From the NCBI GenBank assembly GCA_963082875.1, contig OY720097.1:16004501-16068500 (forward strand): a stretch of DNA of 64,000 nucleotides, read 5' to 3'. A program made the translations under genes and the position numbers. This document shows, one piece after another, positions 33,488 to 44,800 of this stretch. This DNA is from Corella eumyota. Its lineage: Eukaryota; Chordata; Ascidiacea; Phlebobranchia; Corellidae. The notes under the pieces are model-generated. The model was not told the DNA's origin, made no database searches, and worked only from the letters and a program-made list of their open reading frames with translations. Every line of letters starts with the position of its first letter. Positions within the stretch are counted from its first letter, which is position 1.

Positions 33488-33896
33488 GTTTGCATTGTAT
33501 TTCTGTTTATGGTTATTCCAATGATATATACGATCATTGGTTATTCAAAAAGCTCATGCTCATTGAGCTGTGCACTTTTTCGTTAAATTTATTAACAAAA
33601 GGTAAAAAATAAAATAATTTTAATAAAATGTTGTTTAATGACTTAAAAAGTTATTTAAAATTTACGCAAATATATGACGTCACGAATCTCGCTTTTCATT
33701 TTGAAATCGCATGAGCTAGGGCTTAAGCTCGATTAGGGATAGGAAAACGAGGGTTAGGCTTTCCAATAAAATTAAATCGAGAATACAAAAATTTTAATTT
33801 GGTATAACAAATTATGGAAGCGCTTCATTAAATAAAGTGCGCTTCTTGATGAGCATTAGCTTTTCAAATAACCATTAACAGAAATACAATGCAAAC
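33488..33896. mobile_element. MITE-like element with long terminal inverted repeats
   Basis: The left end GTTTGCATTGTATTTCTGTT returns inverted at the right end (CAGAAATACAATGCAAAC), and pairing continues through GGTTATT, AAAAGCT and GCTCAT for about 65 bases. The left arm carries an extra 28 bases that duplicate CCAATGAT/ATCATTGG. CATTG flanks both sides (33483-33487 and 33898-33902) and may be the target duplication. The core is about 250 bp and has no open frame. Superfamily undetermined. Confidence 0.65.
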
Positions 33897-34189
33897 GCAT
33901 TGTTAATACATTTTTCCTTAAATTATATCTTAATATACCCCTTAAATATGCTTTTATGACAAAACTAAAGTTAATAAACCGCAGGGCTCTTAACACCATT
34001 TCTTTAGTTTTTTTTTAAAGGTGCTGTTTAATTTTCCTAAACACATTCTTTATTGGACTTTATATATTGTTTTACTTCGACCTGGCCTTTAGTTTAATGT
34101 ATTAATTTATGCATGGAAAAAACTTGTTAATTAAATATAATTTCTGGCGTATATAACTTTATTAAGAGATATTTAGCATGGTTTTCGAT

Positions 34190-34690
34190 GACAAATTTTA
34201 CATAATTTTTTGTTAAGTTATTTCGATGTTAATTGTTTCATTTTCGAGTTATTTTTCATGTTATTGACATAGTTAAAAAGTGATTTTTCATATTTTGGGA
34301 CAAAGTTAAGTTAATTTCCATGTTAATTGTATCAATTTTAAGTTATTTTTTATATTTTAAGTAAAGTTATTTTCAATTTAATTAGACCAATTTTGAGTTA
34401 TTTTCCATGTTAATTGGACCAGTTTTAAATTTTGTTTAATTTTAATGGGACAAAGTTAAGTTATTTCCATTTTGTTTCGACTAATTTTATGTTATTTTTC
34501 ATGTAAATTGGACCTATTTTAAATAACTTTTGTGTTATGGGCAAATTTCAAGTTATTTTTCATGCTAATTAGACAAAGTTTAAGTTATTTTCCATTTTAA
34601 TTGGACTAATTGAAGTTATTTTAATTGAACTAATTTAAATTTATTTATGTTATGGAACCAATGTTAAATTACTTTTATGATATGGGACAA
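34190..34690. repeat. Degenerate minisatellite, unit about 35-40 bp
   Basis: Repeats of AAGTTATTTTTCATGTTAAT followed by TGGACCAATTTT run through this stretch at least ten times with heavy divergence. No coding sense. The decay suggests an old array. Confidence 0.65.
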
Positions 34691-35612
34691 AGGCTAATGG
34701 TATGTATACGTGGCAGAATAGGAGCCCAAGGTATAAGAATAAAACTTTTTTTCTATTTTTATTTCGACATTGTTAAGTTAAAAAACTACATGTAAAACAC
34801 AGTTACGATACACAGAAGGCAAAAGGTAAAAACATTTATAATTTACATTGAAAAATTAATAAAGGTTACTAAAGAATAAAAATGGCAATACAATAAACAT
34901 GTAAGAAAGCATGAATAAATACAAAAAAAATGCAAAAATACATTTCAATTAATAAAAAATAATTAAACATATAATACGGTAAAATAATTGAAGTAACAAA
35001 ATAATTACATAAAAAGTTCAAAAAATATTGCAATTAAGTATACATGGTTAGTACAATTACTTTGAGATAAAAAATAGTTTTATTGATAAAAATTAAATTA
35101 ATTTGACGTACAAAATTTGTAGAAAAATAAATAACATAAAAAGTATTCAGAAATTACTGTTTATACAAATATATGTCCAGTTTTATTTACAGAAGTGTTT
35201 ATGTAATTTTAACTTCTATACAGTTATTGTCTTTGTCTGTTTGTACAGTTTATTTGGATCTGTACATTAGATTGTCACAAAACCTCGTTAAAATGGTTAT
35301 TGGACCATTGACAAAAAGGTTGGCCCCTCAGAAAACAAGAACTAGCCCCTTAAGAATGGGTGATTGGATGGCCCCCAGAAAAAGCGGAGTAGCGGGTCTT
35401 TTAGCAAACGTTGTATGTATGCTCTGATCTTTTTTCCTATAAAATAAAAAAGATTAGAATATTGTATACAAATATTTAAAGTGTGGTTGTAATTATTTGA
35501 TTGTGTTAATGTTAAATGTACCAGTTAAATTAAGATATGGTTATTTATTTGTTTTGTGTTGGTGACTTTTTACATTAAAAAGGTTTTATACAAACCCAAT
35601 AGTTTTGCTCGT

Positions 35613-35835
35613 CAACCAGAATCTAAAAATAAAAAATAGGGTTAGTATTTGTTTATAGTAATCTACCCTGCGGGGAAAAATGTTATATTAAAGTTTTCTC
35701 TAAAACAGGAACTCTAAAAATAAAGAACAAATTAAAATTGGCCAAAAGCAAATCGACGAGCTCTCCGAAATATCAACCAGCATCTAAAAATAAAAAACAG
35801 AATGTTTAAATTTGTTTTTGGTAATCTAACCTGAA
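35613..35835. repeat. Two copies of a ~60 bp motif
   Basis: CAACCAG-ATCTAAAAATAAA followed by a TTTGTTT-TGGTAATCTA-CCTG segment occurs near 35616 and 35779, separated by about 100 bases. It leads directly into the next array. Confidence 0.5.
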
Positions 35836-35868
35836 AAAAAACCTGCAAAAAAGGGTTAGTTTGGTTAA

Positions 35869-36225
35869 GGCCCCTGAAAAAAAAATTATGGTTTTAGTTT
35901 TTTTAATGGTCCCTGAAAAAAAATATGGTTTTAGTTTTTTTATAGGCCCCTGAAAAAGAAACTATGGTTTTAGTTTTTTAAAGGCCCCTGAAAAAAAAAA
36001 TTATGGTTTTAGTTTTTTAAACTCCCCTGAAAAAAAAATTATGGTTTTAGTTTTTTAAGTTTTTTAAAGGCCTCTGAAAAAAAATTATAGTTTTAGTATT
36101 TTAAAGGCCCCTGAAAAAAAATTATGGTTTTAGTTTTTTTTAAGGCCCCTGAAAAAAAATATAATTTGGTTAGTAATGCCCCTGTAAGGAAATAAAACAA
36201 ATGGTTTAGGAGGCCCCTGTGAAGG
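35869..36225. repeat. Tandem array of GGCCCCTGAAAAAA units, ~38 bp
   Basis: Nine to ten units of GGCCCCTGAAAAAAAA followed by TTATGGTTTTAGTTTTTTAA. The first seven are regular; the last two or three diverge. Related GGCCCC(C/T)-GAAAA strings at about 35319-35380 suggest the open frame there is repeat-derived. Confidence 0.75.
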
Positions 36226-36350
36226 TAAATAATAGGTTTAAAGGTAGAAGGAAATAAGAATGGCCTGCAAAAAATAAAAGAGAGAGAAATTGGAAATTTT
36301 TGTGTTTTTTTCTGCATGTTTAAATTAGTGTTTACTGTGTATGCTATTTT

Positions 36351-36475
36351 GGACTCCGTCTACAAAATTTATATGTAATTTTTAGTTTGGATTTCCATCC
36401 ACGAAATTAAATACTGCTTTATATCGGGCTCCGCCCACAAAATTAAATAATTTATGTTGGGTTCCAACCCACTCA
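36351..36475. repeat. Four short GG-TCC-CCAC repeats
   Basis: Four copies of a GG(A/G)(C/T)TCC-(G/A)-CCAC-AAATT motif spaced about 35-45 bases apart. Confidence 0.5.
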
Positions 36476-36544
36476 CACACTTAGGTTTAGTATATAAATA
36501 TAACAGTGCGAATAAAATACAGTGAACTTACACACATAAATAAT

Positions 36545-37315
36545 ATAAACCACACATGGCCTAGTTTTCTAAAATCTAGTCTTATAATTTTTATGTATAC
36601 TTTACTTGCGCAAAACATCTAAAAACCATTAAACAGTCCCGCTAAATATGATTATAAACACACAGAAACCTGAACACACTTGGGACTGTGTCAACTATAC
36701 CACTTTTAATGCGCAAAATTATGAGTTTTTACCAGTCAAAATAAAAAAGCAGACACGTGATACTACAAACTTTTTACCTGTGAAAACTTTTAAAGCGCTT
36801 GATTATGCAGTACATATAAAAAATAGACACGTGAAAACCTACAGCCCTACATACCTGTAGCCCTACAGCCCACCTTCTGTTGAGTGAGGTCCTGAGTTTT
36901 TTTTGAAATTTACCAAGTTGAAGTGAGGTCCTGAGACTTTTTTGGTTCTTCTTTTGCATAAAAACACATTACACACACATAGGCCTAGTTATATAAATCT
37001 GGTCTATTTACTTAATTTATTACTTGCGCAAAACATCTAAAAACCCATTAAACAGTCCCGTTTAATATAATTATGAACACACAGAAACCTAAACACATTG
37101 GGACTGTGTCAACTATACTACTTTTAATGCGCAAAATTATGAGTTTTTAACTAGCCAAGTATAAAAAGAAAATGCAGACACGTGAAACTTTTAACCCGTG
37201 AAAATTTAAAGCGCTTAATTACACAGAACATTTAAAAAATCAGGCACGTGAAAACCTACAGCCCTACAGACCTCAATTAAATAAGGTTTTGAGTTTTTTT
37301 TAGGTTCGAAATATG
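36545..37315. repeat. Imperfect direct duplication of ~350-400 bp
   Basis: Two direct copies, about 36545-36955 and 36970-37315. They share GGCCTAGTT, CTTGCGCAAAACATCTAAAA, GGGACTGTGTCAACTATAC, TTTTAATGCGCAAAATTATG, GACACGTGAAA and GTGAAAACCTACAGCCCTAC. No open reading frame is conserved. The first copy has an extra duplication of GTGAGGTCCTGAG near its end. I see no coding content of any transposon family between or beside them. Confidence 0.65.
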
Positions 37316-38286
37316 ATCCAATCCATTCTAAAGTTGTTTTTGAGTCCTGAGTTCTTTGACTTAACTCCCCCCTTGCTAGTTGCAAGGGAGACTTATTATG
37401 ATTCCATCCACTTTCCATTCCTCCAATTCCTGCCATTACCTTTTTCCTCCATTCTTTGAATTTAAATAAAATCCATTTTCTCTGCATTGAAAATATTGTT
37501 TAGAAAAGGGTAATAGACACTAAACCCTACTTAAAATTAGTTTTTTTTCAAATGTCAATTTTATGATATGTCGAATCGTGTCAAAATTTTTAAATTATGT
37601 CACTTTTTATTTCTTTTAGTGCCAACAACCTTAAATTATGTCAATTCACATGCAAAATATTATAAATGTATAATTGTTATATTTTTCGTGCCAAAAATTT
37701 TAAAATATGTCCATTTTTAATAACTAGTACCAGATTTTTTAAATTTATGGTAAATGTACAGTTATTTATATATTTAAATACCTCATTTAACTACTTTTTG
37801 GGAGTACCTGCGCATCAACACAGGTTTAATAAAGTTCATAAGTTTTTAATTAAAAAATTATTTTATTGTCAAGTATGATAAATTAATACTAATATTTATA
37901 ACATTACAATTTTTTTATGATTATTCCGAAATTAGTTGAAAGTTAAAAAATAATTTTAAATTAATTAAATAAAGGTTAACATACCTGGAACAGTGTTCAG
38001 AAAACTTGGACACGACACAAGATGTGGACACGACACAAGAGGAGCAAGTACAACTTCACTAACTTTTCTAAAAAAAATTCAAATCTTTTAAAAATTACAG
38101 TTTTTTTTTTATATAAAATATATTTATATTTAATTATTAACTGCTTATAATATGCAACACTTTATTCTGATAATGAAAAACTTTAAAAACCTAACTACAA
38201 ATCACTAATAAAAACACGTCTACTCACTTCAAAAGTCCATCTAGAAAGAACTAAAATTCCGATTTCAATTCAAATTTGCCACGAAA
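37316..38286. other. Gene-free stretch
   Basis: AT-rich sequence with a CT-rich patch at 37366-37470 and a doubled GGACACGACACAAGA near 38008-38040. No exon is supported. Confidence 0.4.
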
Positions 38287-38319
38287 CACTAAGTCACGTG
38301 ACGCTGCACGTGTTTAGTG
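38287..38319. promoter_or_regulatory. Near-palindrome with paired CACGTG E-boxes
   Basis: CACTAA and TTAGTG face each other across 33 bases. Inside them are GTCACGTGAC (identical to the CLEAR/TFEB-type core) and GCACGTGT. A bHLH-zip binding cluster is plausible. It lies within a CpG-richer patch than its surroundings, but no promoter of a known gene follows directly. Confidence 0.35.
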
Positions 38320-38584
38320 ACATGTGTGTACGTGCACGGCGCCTCTTGCAGTGGAAAGCGCTTTTCAAGCTGTCACTCAAAATATATTTGCTTAAATCTT
38401 CTAAACAATTCATTGAAACGTTAATATAACAACACAAACTAATAACCTGTTATAATATGTAAATATTTATTTATTTTTTAAGAATTATTTGTAACAATTA
38501 ACGTTTTAAATTACGACTAAACAACTTATACGTGCGTTAACATAGCGCATTACGTAACACCAGGAATTTCAGATTATGATGCAA

Positions 38585-38805
38585 CCTCGTGTGTTAAAGG
38601 AATTTCTCGGGAGACGCACCAATTAAGCCGTCGCATTCTCTCGCTTAATTTATAAATTGCAGCTCGATTTATTCACATTTTATAACCTTATTTGGTAAAA
38701 AAATCTCCGTTTAATCTGCACGTGTTAACTAATTAAAATTTGCACCCGAGACCTCGCTGTAGAGGAATTTTTCGAGGAGGCGCACTAATAATGACGTCAC
38801 GTTCC
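38585..38805. repeat. Duplicated ~40 bp CpG-rich motif
   Basis: Two related copies, near 38585-38625 (CCTCGTGTGTTAAAGGAATT then CTCGGGAGACGCACCAAT) and 38752-38790 (CCTCGCTGTAGAGGAATTTT then CGAGGAGGCGCACTAAT). The second ends in a CRE-like TGACGTCA. Function unknown. Confidence 0.45.
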
Positions 38806-39766
38806 TTACGCCTTGCTTAGTGGAAAATTTTAAGTTTCTATGCTTTATAACAGACCTATGTTAAAGCAATAGTAAATTATATTATTCCCTTTTCTTAATT
38901 TTAATAAATCGAAATCCAATGTTTGTTAGTGTCCAAACAAATTTTTATTATTATTTTATAAATATAATACTCAAAATAAGTTTTTTTTTATTTTTAATAA
39001 ATATTCAACAACAAAAAATAGCAAAAATAAATTAGCTAAGGGTCATGCCTGTTCCATAAAGTCCTAAACGTTTGCAGAGAAGGCACGACCGCTTTTCAAT
39101 GGTAACCTGGCAACTATGTTAAAACTGCAATCCTAAAAAGGTAGTTATGATTCTTAAACAAGTTGTGAATTACATAACATGTACGTAGTTTATTAAAATA
39201 ATAATTATTAAAACTTGGTTAAAATATCAGTTTAATAAAAAATAACATAAAAACCACAAGTTGTGGTGCGCAATATTTCGTACGTTGTTACTCTATTAAA
39301 AATAGCAATTTTTTAAATGCCATCGTTGTAAGGCCGTTAAAATTACCAAGCCAAAATATTTTAACCAAACAAAGACGTATTTTAATCGTTTAACCATTTT
39401 GTTCTTTATGCTTTCCAATTAGCTAGATTTATCACCCTACCGAATGGATTTAGGTAACTAGTAGTATTGCTTTAATGTCACATGAATATTATTAATTGAT
39501 CTTCGAGTGAATTGAATTATTGTATACGTTTGTAATTACCATAGCTTTGTTTCCGTTAATTTCGATTAAGTTATAACTTGTGCAACTTAATATTTTGATC
39601 GCACTACAGTTAGTTAGTAAATGTAGTGGATATACTTCACAGTTGGTAAATATTTAAATGCAATATTGCTTTTTTAAATGGTTGGTATAAAGGTAAGAAA
39701 AACACGTGGTTAGTTATTTAGAAGAGCTATTTGTACATAGATAACAATCTGATGTAACAATAAATA
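38806..39766. other. Gene-free stretch upstream of the orphan exon
   Basis: AT-rich, no exon seen. A TATAAAGG string near 39687 could serve the exon that starts at 39767. Confidence 0.35.
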
Positions 39767-40009
39767 ATGCTTTCGTACAAAAAGAAAATAAACACTGGGC
39801 CTCCTACTTCGAGCAAAAAAATGGCTCACTTTGACTTGTACGCAGACTTATCCGTTCTACAGTATGTAGAACAGCACGACATACCAGACATGACGTCACA
39901 GGATATCATGACGTTGCGAAAGAAACCTTTTCTGGCCTGCGCCGCAGTTCTGGGTCCTCTTCCGGGAGTTCTGGGTCCGCTTCCGGGAGCTTTTCAGGTG
40001 CAGGTTTGA
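39767..40009 (+). CDS. Orphan open exon, unknown protein (possibly partial)
   Basis: An ATG at 39767 opens an 80-codon frame (MLSYKKKINTGPPTSSKKMA ... FDLYADLSVLQYVEQHD). The first 50 residues look protein-like. From about 39960 the base composition becomes GC-rich with a doubled 21-bp string (GTTCTGGGTCC...TTCCGGGA), read as Leu-Gly-Pro in this frame or as Ser-Gly in the next. The Ser-Gly frame stays open to a possible donor (CAG|GTTTGA) at about 40100. No downstream plus-strand exon was found before the minus-strand NUP214 gene. It may be a short gene, a lost 5' exon or a chance frame. Confidence 0.3.
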   Translation: MLSYKKKINTGPPTSSKKMAHFDLYADLSVLQYVEQHDIPDMTSQDIMTLRKKPFLACAAVLGPLPGVLGPLPGAFQVQV

Positions 40010-40538
40010 GTGTTTCGACTGGGGGCGGGGGGAGACCGAATGGAATGGATAAGGTCCCGGTACCCAACCCCGTGCTGGCGGGTTCCGATTTGTTACAGGT
40101 TTGATGTTTTACTATAACTTTAATATTAAAAACATAACGAAAAAATCGTTAAAGTTTGTAAGTTAGGAGTGAATATGTTCGACAACATTTTAAATGTCGA
40201 CATTGTTCATGTTCTAGCAACTAAAGCATGATGACCATTGTTTTAGTATTGGCTGATGTTAGCTTATCGTATTATTTTGTTATTGTGTGTTAGTTGTGCT
40301 TGTGATGACACTATTATATTGTCCAAGTACGAAGCAAAGGTACAACAAAATATTCAAAATTTGCAACTTAAATAAATCTTTCACTAGTTAAATAGACGAA
40401 ATATTTCGTAACCTATTTATGGCGCTATTTTATTCAATTAACTGTTGTATTGTAATAATTTGGTCGCCATGCAAACAAAACTTTTAAAATTTTCGTAACC
40501 TAGCCTTGTTTATATCTACAATCTATAAAAAAAATATA

Positions 40539-40690
40539 TTTCGAAACATATTGTTATTGTCAGTATTTTTATTATTATGGTTCGAAATCTTAGATTTCGA
40601 AATATATTGTTATTGTCAGTATTTTTTATTATTATGGTTCGAAATCTTAGATTTCGAAACATATTTTTATTGTCGATATTTTTATTCTTA
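40539..40690. repeat. Three tandem ~57 bp units with a palindrome
   Basis: Units start at about 40539, 40595 and 40652: TTTCGAAA-ATATTGTTATTG, CAGTATTTTTATTATTATGG, TTCGAAATCTTAGA. Neighbouring units create a perfect palindrome with arms TTCGAAATCT around one base (40581-40601 and again at 40638-40658). The same palindrome marks the end of copy 1 at 5272-5292. Confidence 0.7.
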
Positions 40691-41465
40691 CTCACTCGAA
40701 TTTTGAAATAGATTAACTCTTGATCTTGTGTTTATAAAGTTCTTAAAGTTTAGTATGTTGTTTATATTAATATTGTGTTCCAATCTTCCTATTTTCAAAA
40801 TTTAATTATTACTAATTACTAATTGCTTGTTTATTACTAATTACTAATTGCTTGTTTATTTATTATAATTTAAACATCTTTATTAGGTTTTCAAATTTGG
40901 ATCAGTTTTATATCATAATAGCAATAACTTAAAAATAGCTTAAAAATTTAATTTTTGTTTGTTTATTATATTTAAATTCTTGTTTGTTCATTAAAAACTA
41001 AAGTTCGATTCTAGGCATTAAAAATTTAGTATAATGCATTTTATAATATAAGTAGTTGAAAAACATATTTAAAAAATAATTTTTGTTTGTTTATTATATT
41101 TAAATGCTTGTTTGTTGATTAATAAATTAAACATCAACTTTAATTATCAAAATATTGGTCTAATGTATATGAATACCAATAAGAGAAAATGGTTAAAAAT
41201 TTTTTTGTGTTTATTGCAATTAAATTCCTACTTGTTTACTTAAATTTAATGTATAATATTTTAAAACTTTTAAATCAATTTGTTTTAAAATTTTTTGTCT
41301 AATAGTTAAAAAGGGTATTCTTAATATTTGTTTAATTAGTTAAGTTAATATTTTTAATTAAGTAATGTAAATGCATATATTTATTCACAATAAACATTAA
41401 TTTTAAAAATAATCGAATGATTTCGAGCCATTTTTTATTTATCGAATAAATCTAGTTTTGTTTTA
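40539..41465 (-). repeat. Dispersed repeat element, copy 2 (inverted relative to copy 1)
   Basis: The reverse complement aligns with 4430-5298, including the internal ~128-bp units and the AACTAGATTTATTCGATAAAT outer block. Here the left-type end reads GATTTCGAGCCAT, a diverged form of the inverted repeat. One end is expanded into three 57-bp units. No coding content. Confidence 0.7.
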
Positions 41466-41894
41466 TTATGCGATCCCCAATTACGTTATTAAAACCGGAT
41501 TTATGTAAAACAAGTTTTATCATTTAGAAATAATAATGTAGCTACACCAACTAACTACTCACGATGATCTACAAACTATTTAATGAATTAAGGATCCAAA
41601 ACTAGCCGCGAAATCAGCATATAGTATAGCGCAGTTCAATTATTTTTGTATTTCAACTGAAAAATCACACTAATAGATATTTCCAACTTTTAAATCAATG
41701 ATACATTGTGGCCAAATTGTAAACAGAATAAGCAAAAGTGATAGCTAAAGCATTTCTACAACGTGTTTTGAGTTATTTTCGTTTTTAGTATTCATCGCCA
41801 TGAACTGAAAGACGGTTTTCTACAAAAAATCATGAAAAAGTTCAATACTTTAATATTTTTGAGCAAAGTAAACGACAAATAAACAAATAAATAT
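41466..41894. other. 3' flank of NUP214
   Basis: AT-rich, no exon. It lies downstream of the NUP214 stop codon (41895-41897) and should hold its 3' UTR. Confidence 0.45.
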
Positions 41895-44800
41895 TTACTG
41901 GGTTTGTTGTTGTGCTGATGAAGCACCAAATCCACCGCCAAAGCCACTTGGCTGGTTTCCAGCTAAGTCTCCAAATCCGCCAGATTGCTGATCTGAACCA
42001 AAACCACTTGGACTGGCAAAACTAAAAAAAATTACCATTTCTAGTTAGATTTTTTTTTAATATTACACAGGTTCATGCTAAAAATCCGTGTTTGACATTT
42101 TTTATGATATTTCAACTTACGATGAAGCTTGCGACTGGCCAAACACATGACCAGTACAAGTAGCAACGTTTGGACTAGCCGGACTACCAAAGCTCGCAGG
42201 TGATCCAAATCCACCAGCTGTGTTTGGACTTGCTCCAAATGCACTGCTACCAAATGCAGAGGGTTGGCCAAAACCACCTTTGGCCATAAAGGCATTAGTT
42301 GCACTGCTACCAAATACTGGTGCAGACCCAAAACCACCACCACCTAATAATATCAAGGTTAAAAATAAAATATTTTTATTTTGAGGCAGTTTTTAAATTA
42401 TTATTATTTTCTATTTTTTATGTATATAACAATAAACCAAGACTATGCATTTAAAGTGTAAGAACCTGTTGAGAAAGGTGAAGCTGTACCAACAGGTTTA
42501 GTAAACGCATTAAAACTCGAAGCCGAACTAACGGCACCAAATTGGCTTCCACTTGGACTACCAAATGGACGACTTGCAGCTCCGAACAGTGATGTACTAT
42601 CTAAAATTAATTTTAATACAACATTTTAAAAAGGTTTGCAAAACATTTTTGTGGTCGAACTATTGTAAAAATTGGCAGATACTACAATTTACATAAAATT
42701 TACCTGAAGGTTGTTGTGTAGCTTGTTGAAAAGCAAATGGATTGACATTAGTAGAGACAGGTTTAGCTGAGCCCAAACCACTCATAAAACCATCTCCAGT
42801 TTGTGTTGCTGGTGTTTTAAACCCTAGAAAATAAAGTTTTTAAAACCATAAAGTTAATATTTTTTTCTTAAAAAAGATTTGCTTTTCTGTAGTTTTTATT
42901 AACTTTACCAGAATTTGCTTGAAAAGGGCCTGGTTGAGATGCTGGTGTCTGGCCAAAAGGACTAGCGGTATTTTGTGAAACTGGAGTTTGCCCAAATGCT
43001 GATGGTTGTCCAAACAGACCAGCAGGTTTCGAAGCTGGCTGGCCAAATAGACCACTTGATTGTTGTGCCGTTGATGTTGGCCCAAAAAGTCCAGGACTTC
43101 CTACACTGGAAACTGGTGCTTGACCAAAAAGACCAGTGCTTGGCTTGGTTGCAGGTGGTTGACCAAACAGACCAGTAGAAGACTGAGTACTTAGTGTTTG
43201 ACCAAAAAGACCAGTACTAGGTTTTGTCACTGGTGCTCCAAAAAGGCCAGTACCTGCTTGTGTGGCTGGTTGACCAAATAAACCAGTACCTGACTGGGAT
43301 GCTGGTGTTCCAAAAAAACCTGTACTAGACTGCGTAGTTGTTTGACCAAATAAACTAGATTTTGTTGTTGGTGTTTGGCCAAATAGTCCCGGACTTGGTT
43401 TTTCTGTTCCTGTTTGACCAAAAAGACCTACAGCTGCCTTACTAGATGGTGTTCCAAAAAGTCCAGGTTGACTAAATGGTCCTGTACTAGTTTTAATAGT
43501 TGTTTCAGCAACAGTTGTTTGGAGTGGAGTTGGTTGTTGAAATAAACTAGCACCAGGTTGGGATGTTAAATTGTTTTTTTTAGTTTCAGGTGTACAAGCT
43601 TTTAAACCAAATAAACCATCTTCAGTTTTAGACTCTGGTTTTACACCAAATAAACTTTTTGCAGATGCTGGTTTTTGTCCTTCGGTAAGAAGAGCATCGC
43701 CAGGAGTTTGATTTAAACTAGTAATAGTTGCAACCACATTACTTGGTGGTTTTGAAGTGATTTCTGTCACAGCATTTGGGACTTGTGTTTCTTGGGCAGA
43801 TGTTGCAACTTCTACTGTAGGGGTTTCACGACTGGTCTTCCTTTGTAGTAAACTTGCAGTATCTTCACTGGTTGCTTTTGTTTTAGAAGAGTCACTTTGA
43901 TTATTGAGTGCAGAGGTCTGGGTTGGTTTTGGATCCATGGTAACGGGGACACCGCTGGGCAAAGAACTGCTACCAGACAAAGCTTGCACAAGTGAACTTG
44001 GTGTTTGGTTGTTATCTTTATTTAATGCAAGTGAAGAGAAACTTAGTGGAGATGCTGTTGTGAACTTCCCAACTCCGAAAGAACCTGTGATAGTGGAAAC
44101 ATTAGGATTAACGGATGGAAACGAAGGAGCTTGACCAAAGAGACTTGGTTTGGCAACAGCTTGTTGCCCAAATACAGGTGTAGTAGATTTAACATCTTTT
44201 ATTTCAGAAACATTTTTATTTTGAACCGTAACAGGAGAGGGATTGGCTTTATTGAATGACTGAGACGACGACCTTGACATTCCAAACTGTGTTAATCCTG
44301 ATCCGGCAAGGTTGGTTTCATCGCTTATGCTACTTCCAGAAGATGACTTTGAATGATTGGGAGCAGGAGATGGTGCAACCGGTGTAAAGGATTTTTTGGT
44401 ACCACTCGTTGTATCAGCTGGCTTTATATAAGCTATAATACGTTATAAAATTTAGGCTAAATAATGTAAAAATAATTTTATTTGTTACCATTTTTTTTAA
44501 CTATTAGTTAACATATTTACCTTGATTGGGTTGTGGTACAAGTCCTACGTTTTTACTTCCTTGTTGTTGTTTCTCAGCAACTACAGTGTTTAGAATATTT
44601 TGCACAACTGCAGCGGCACCAGGTGGCACATCCGGTCTTAAAAATAGAATTAATATAACTACAAAATAAACAATTCAACTAGATTGAAATCATAGATGTC
44701 TCTAATTTTAAACAAATATTTAAACTACGAACATACTTTGCATTAAATTTTGCAGAAAAGGGAACAACATTCAACACTGCTGGTTCCTTTAATTCCTTAA

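Noticed and set aside
35173-35427. 84-codon frame with a hydrophobic start (MSSFIYRSVYVILTSIQLLS)
   Set aside because: Its second half is built from GGCCCC-GAAAA strings of the neighbouring repeat family, and there is no splice or homology support.
36545-37315. The two ~350-bp direct repeats as terminal repeats of a retroelement
   Set aside because: They are almost adjacent, with no coding sequence, primer site or polypurine tract seen between them; a plain tandem duplication explains them.
43904-44134. Plus-strand frame inside the NUP214 FG exon
   Set aside because: Antisense shadow of the FG-repeat region.
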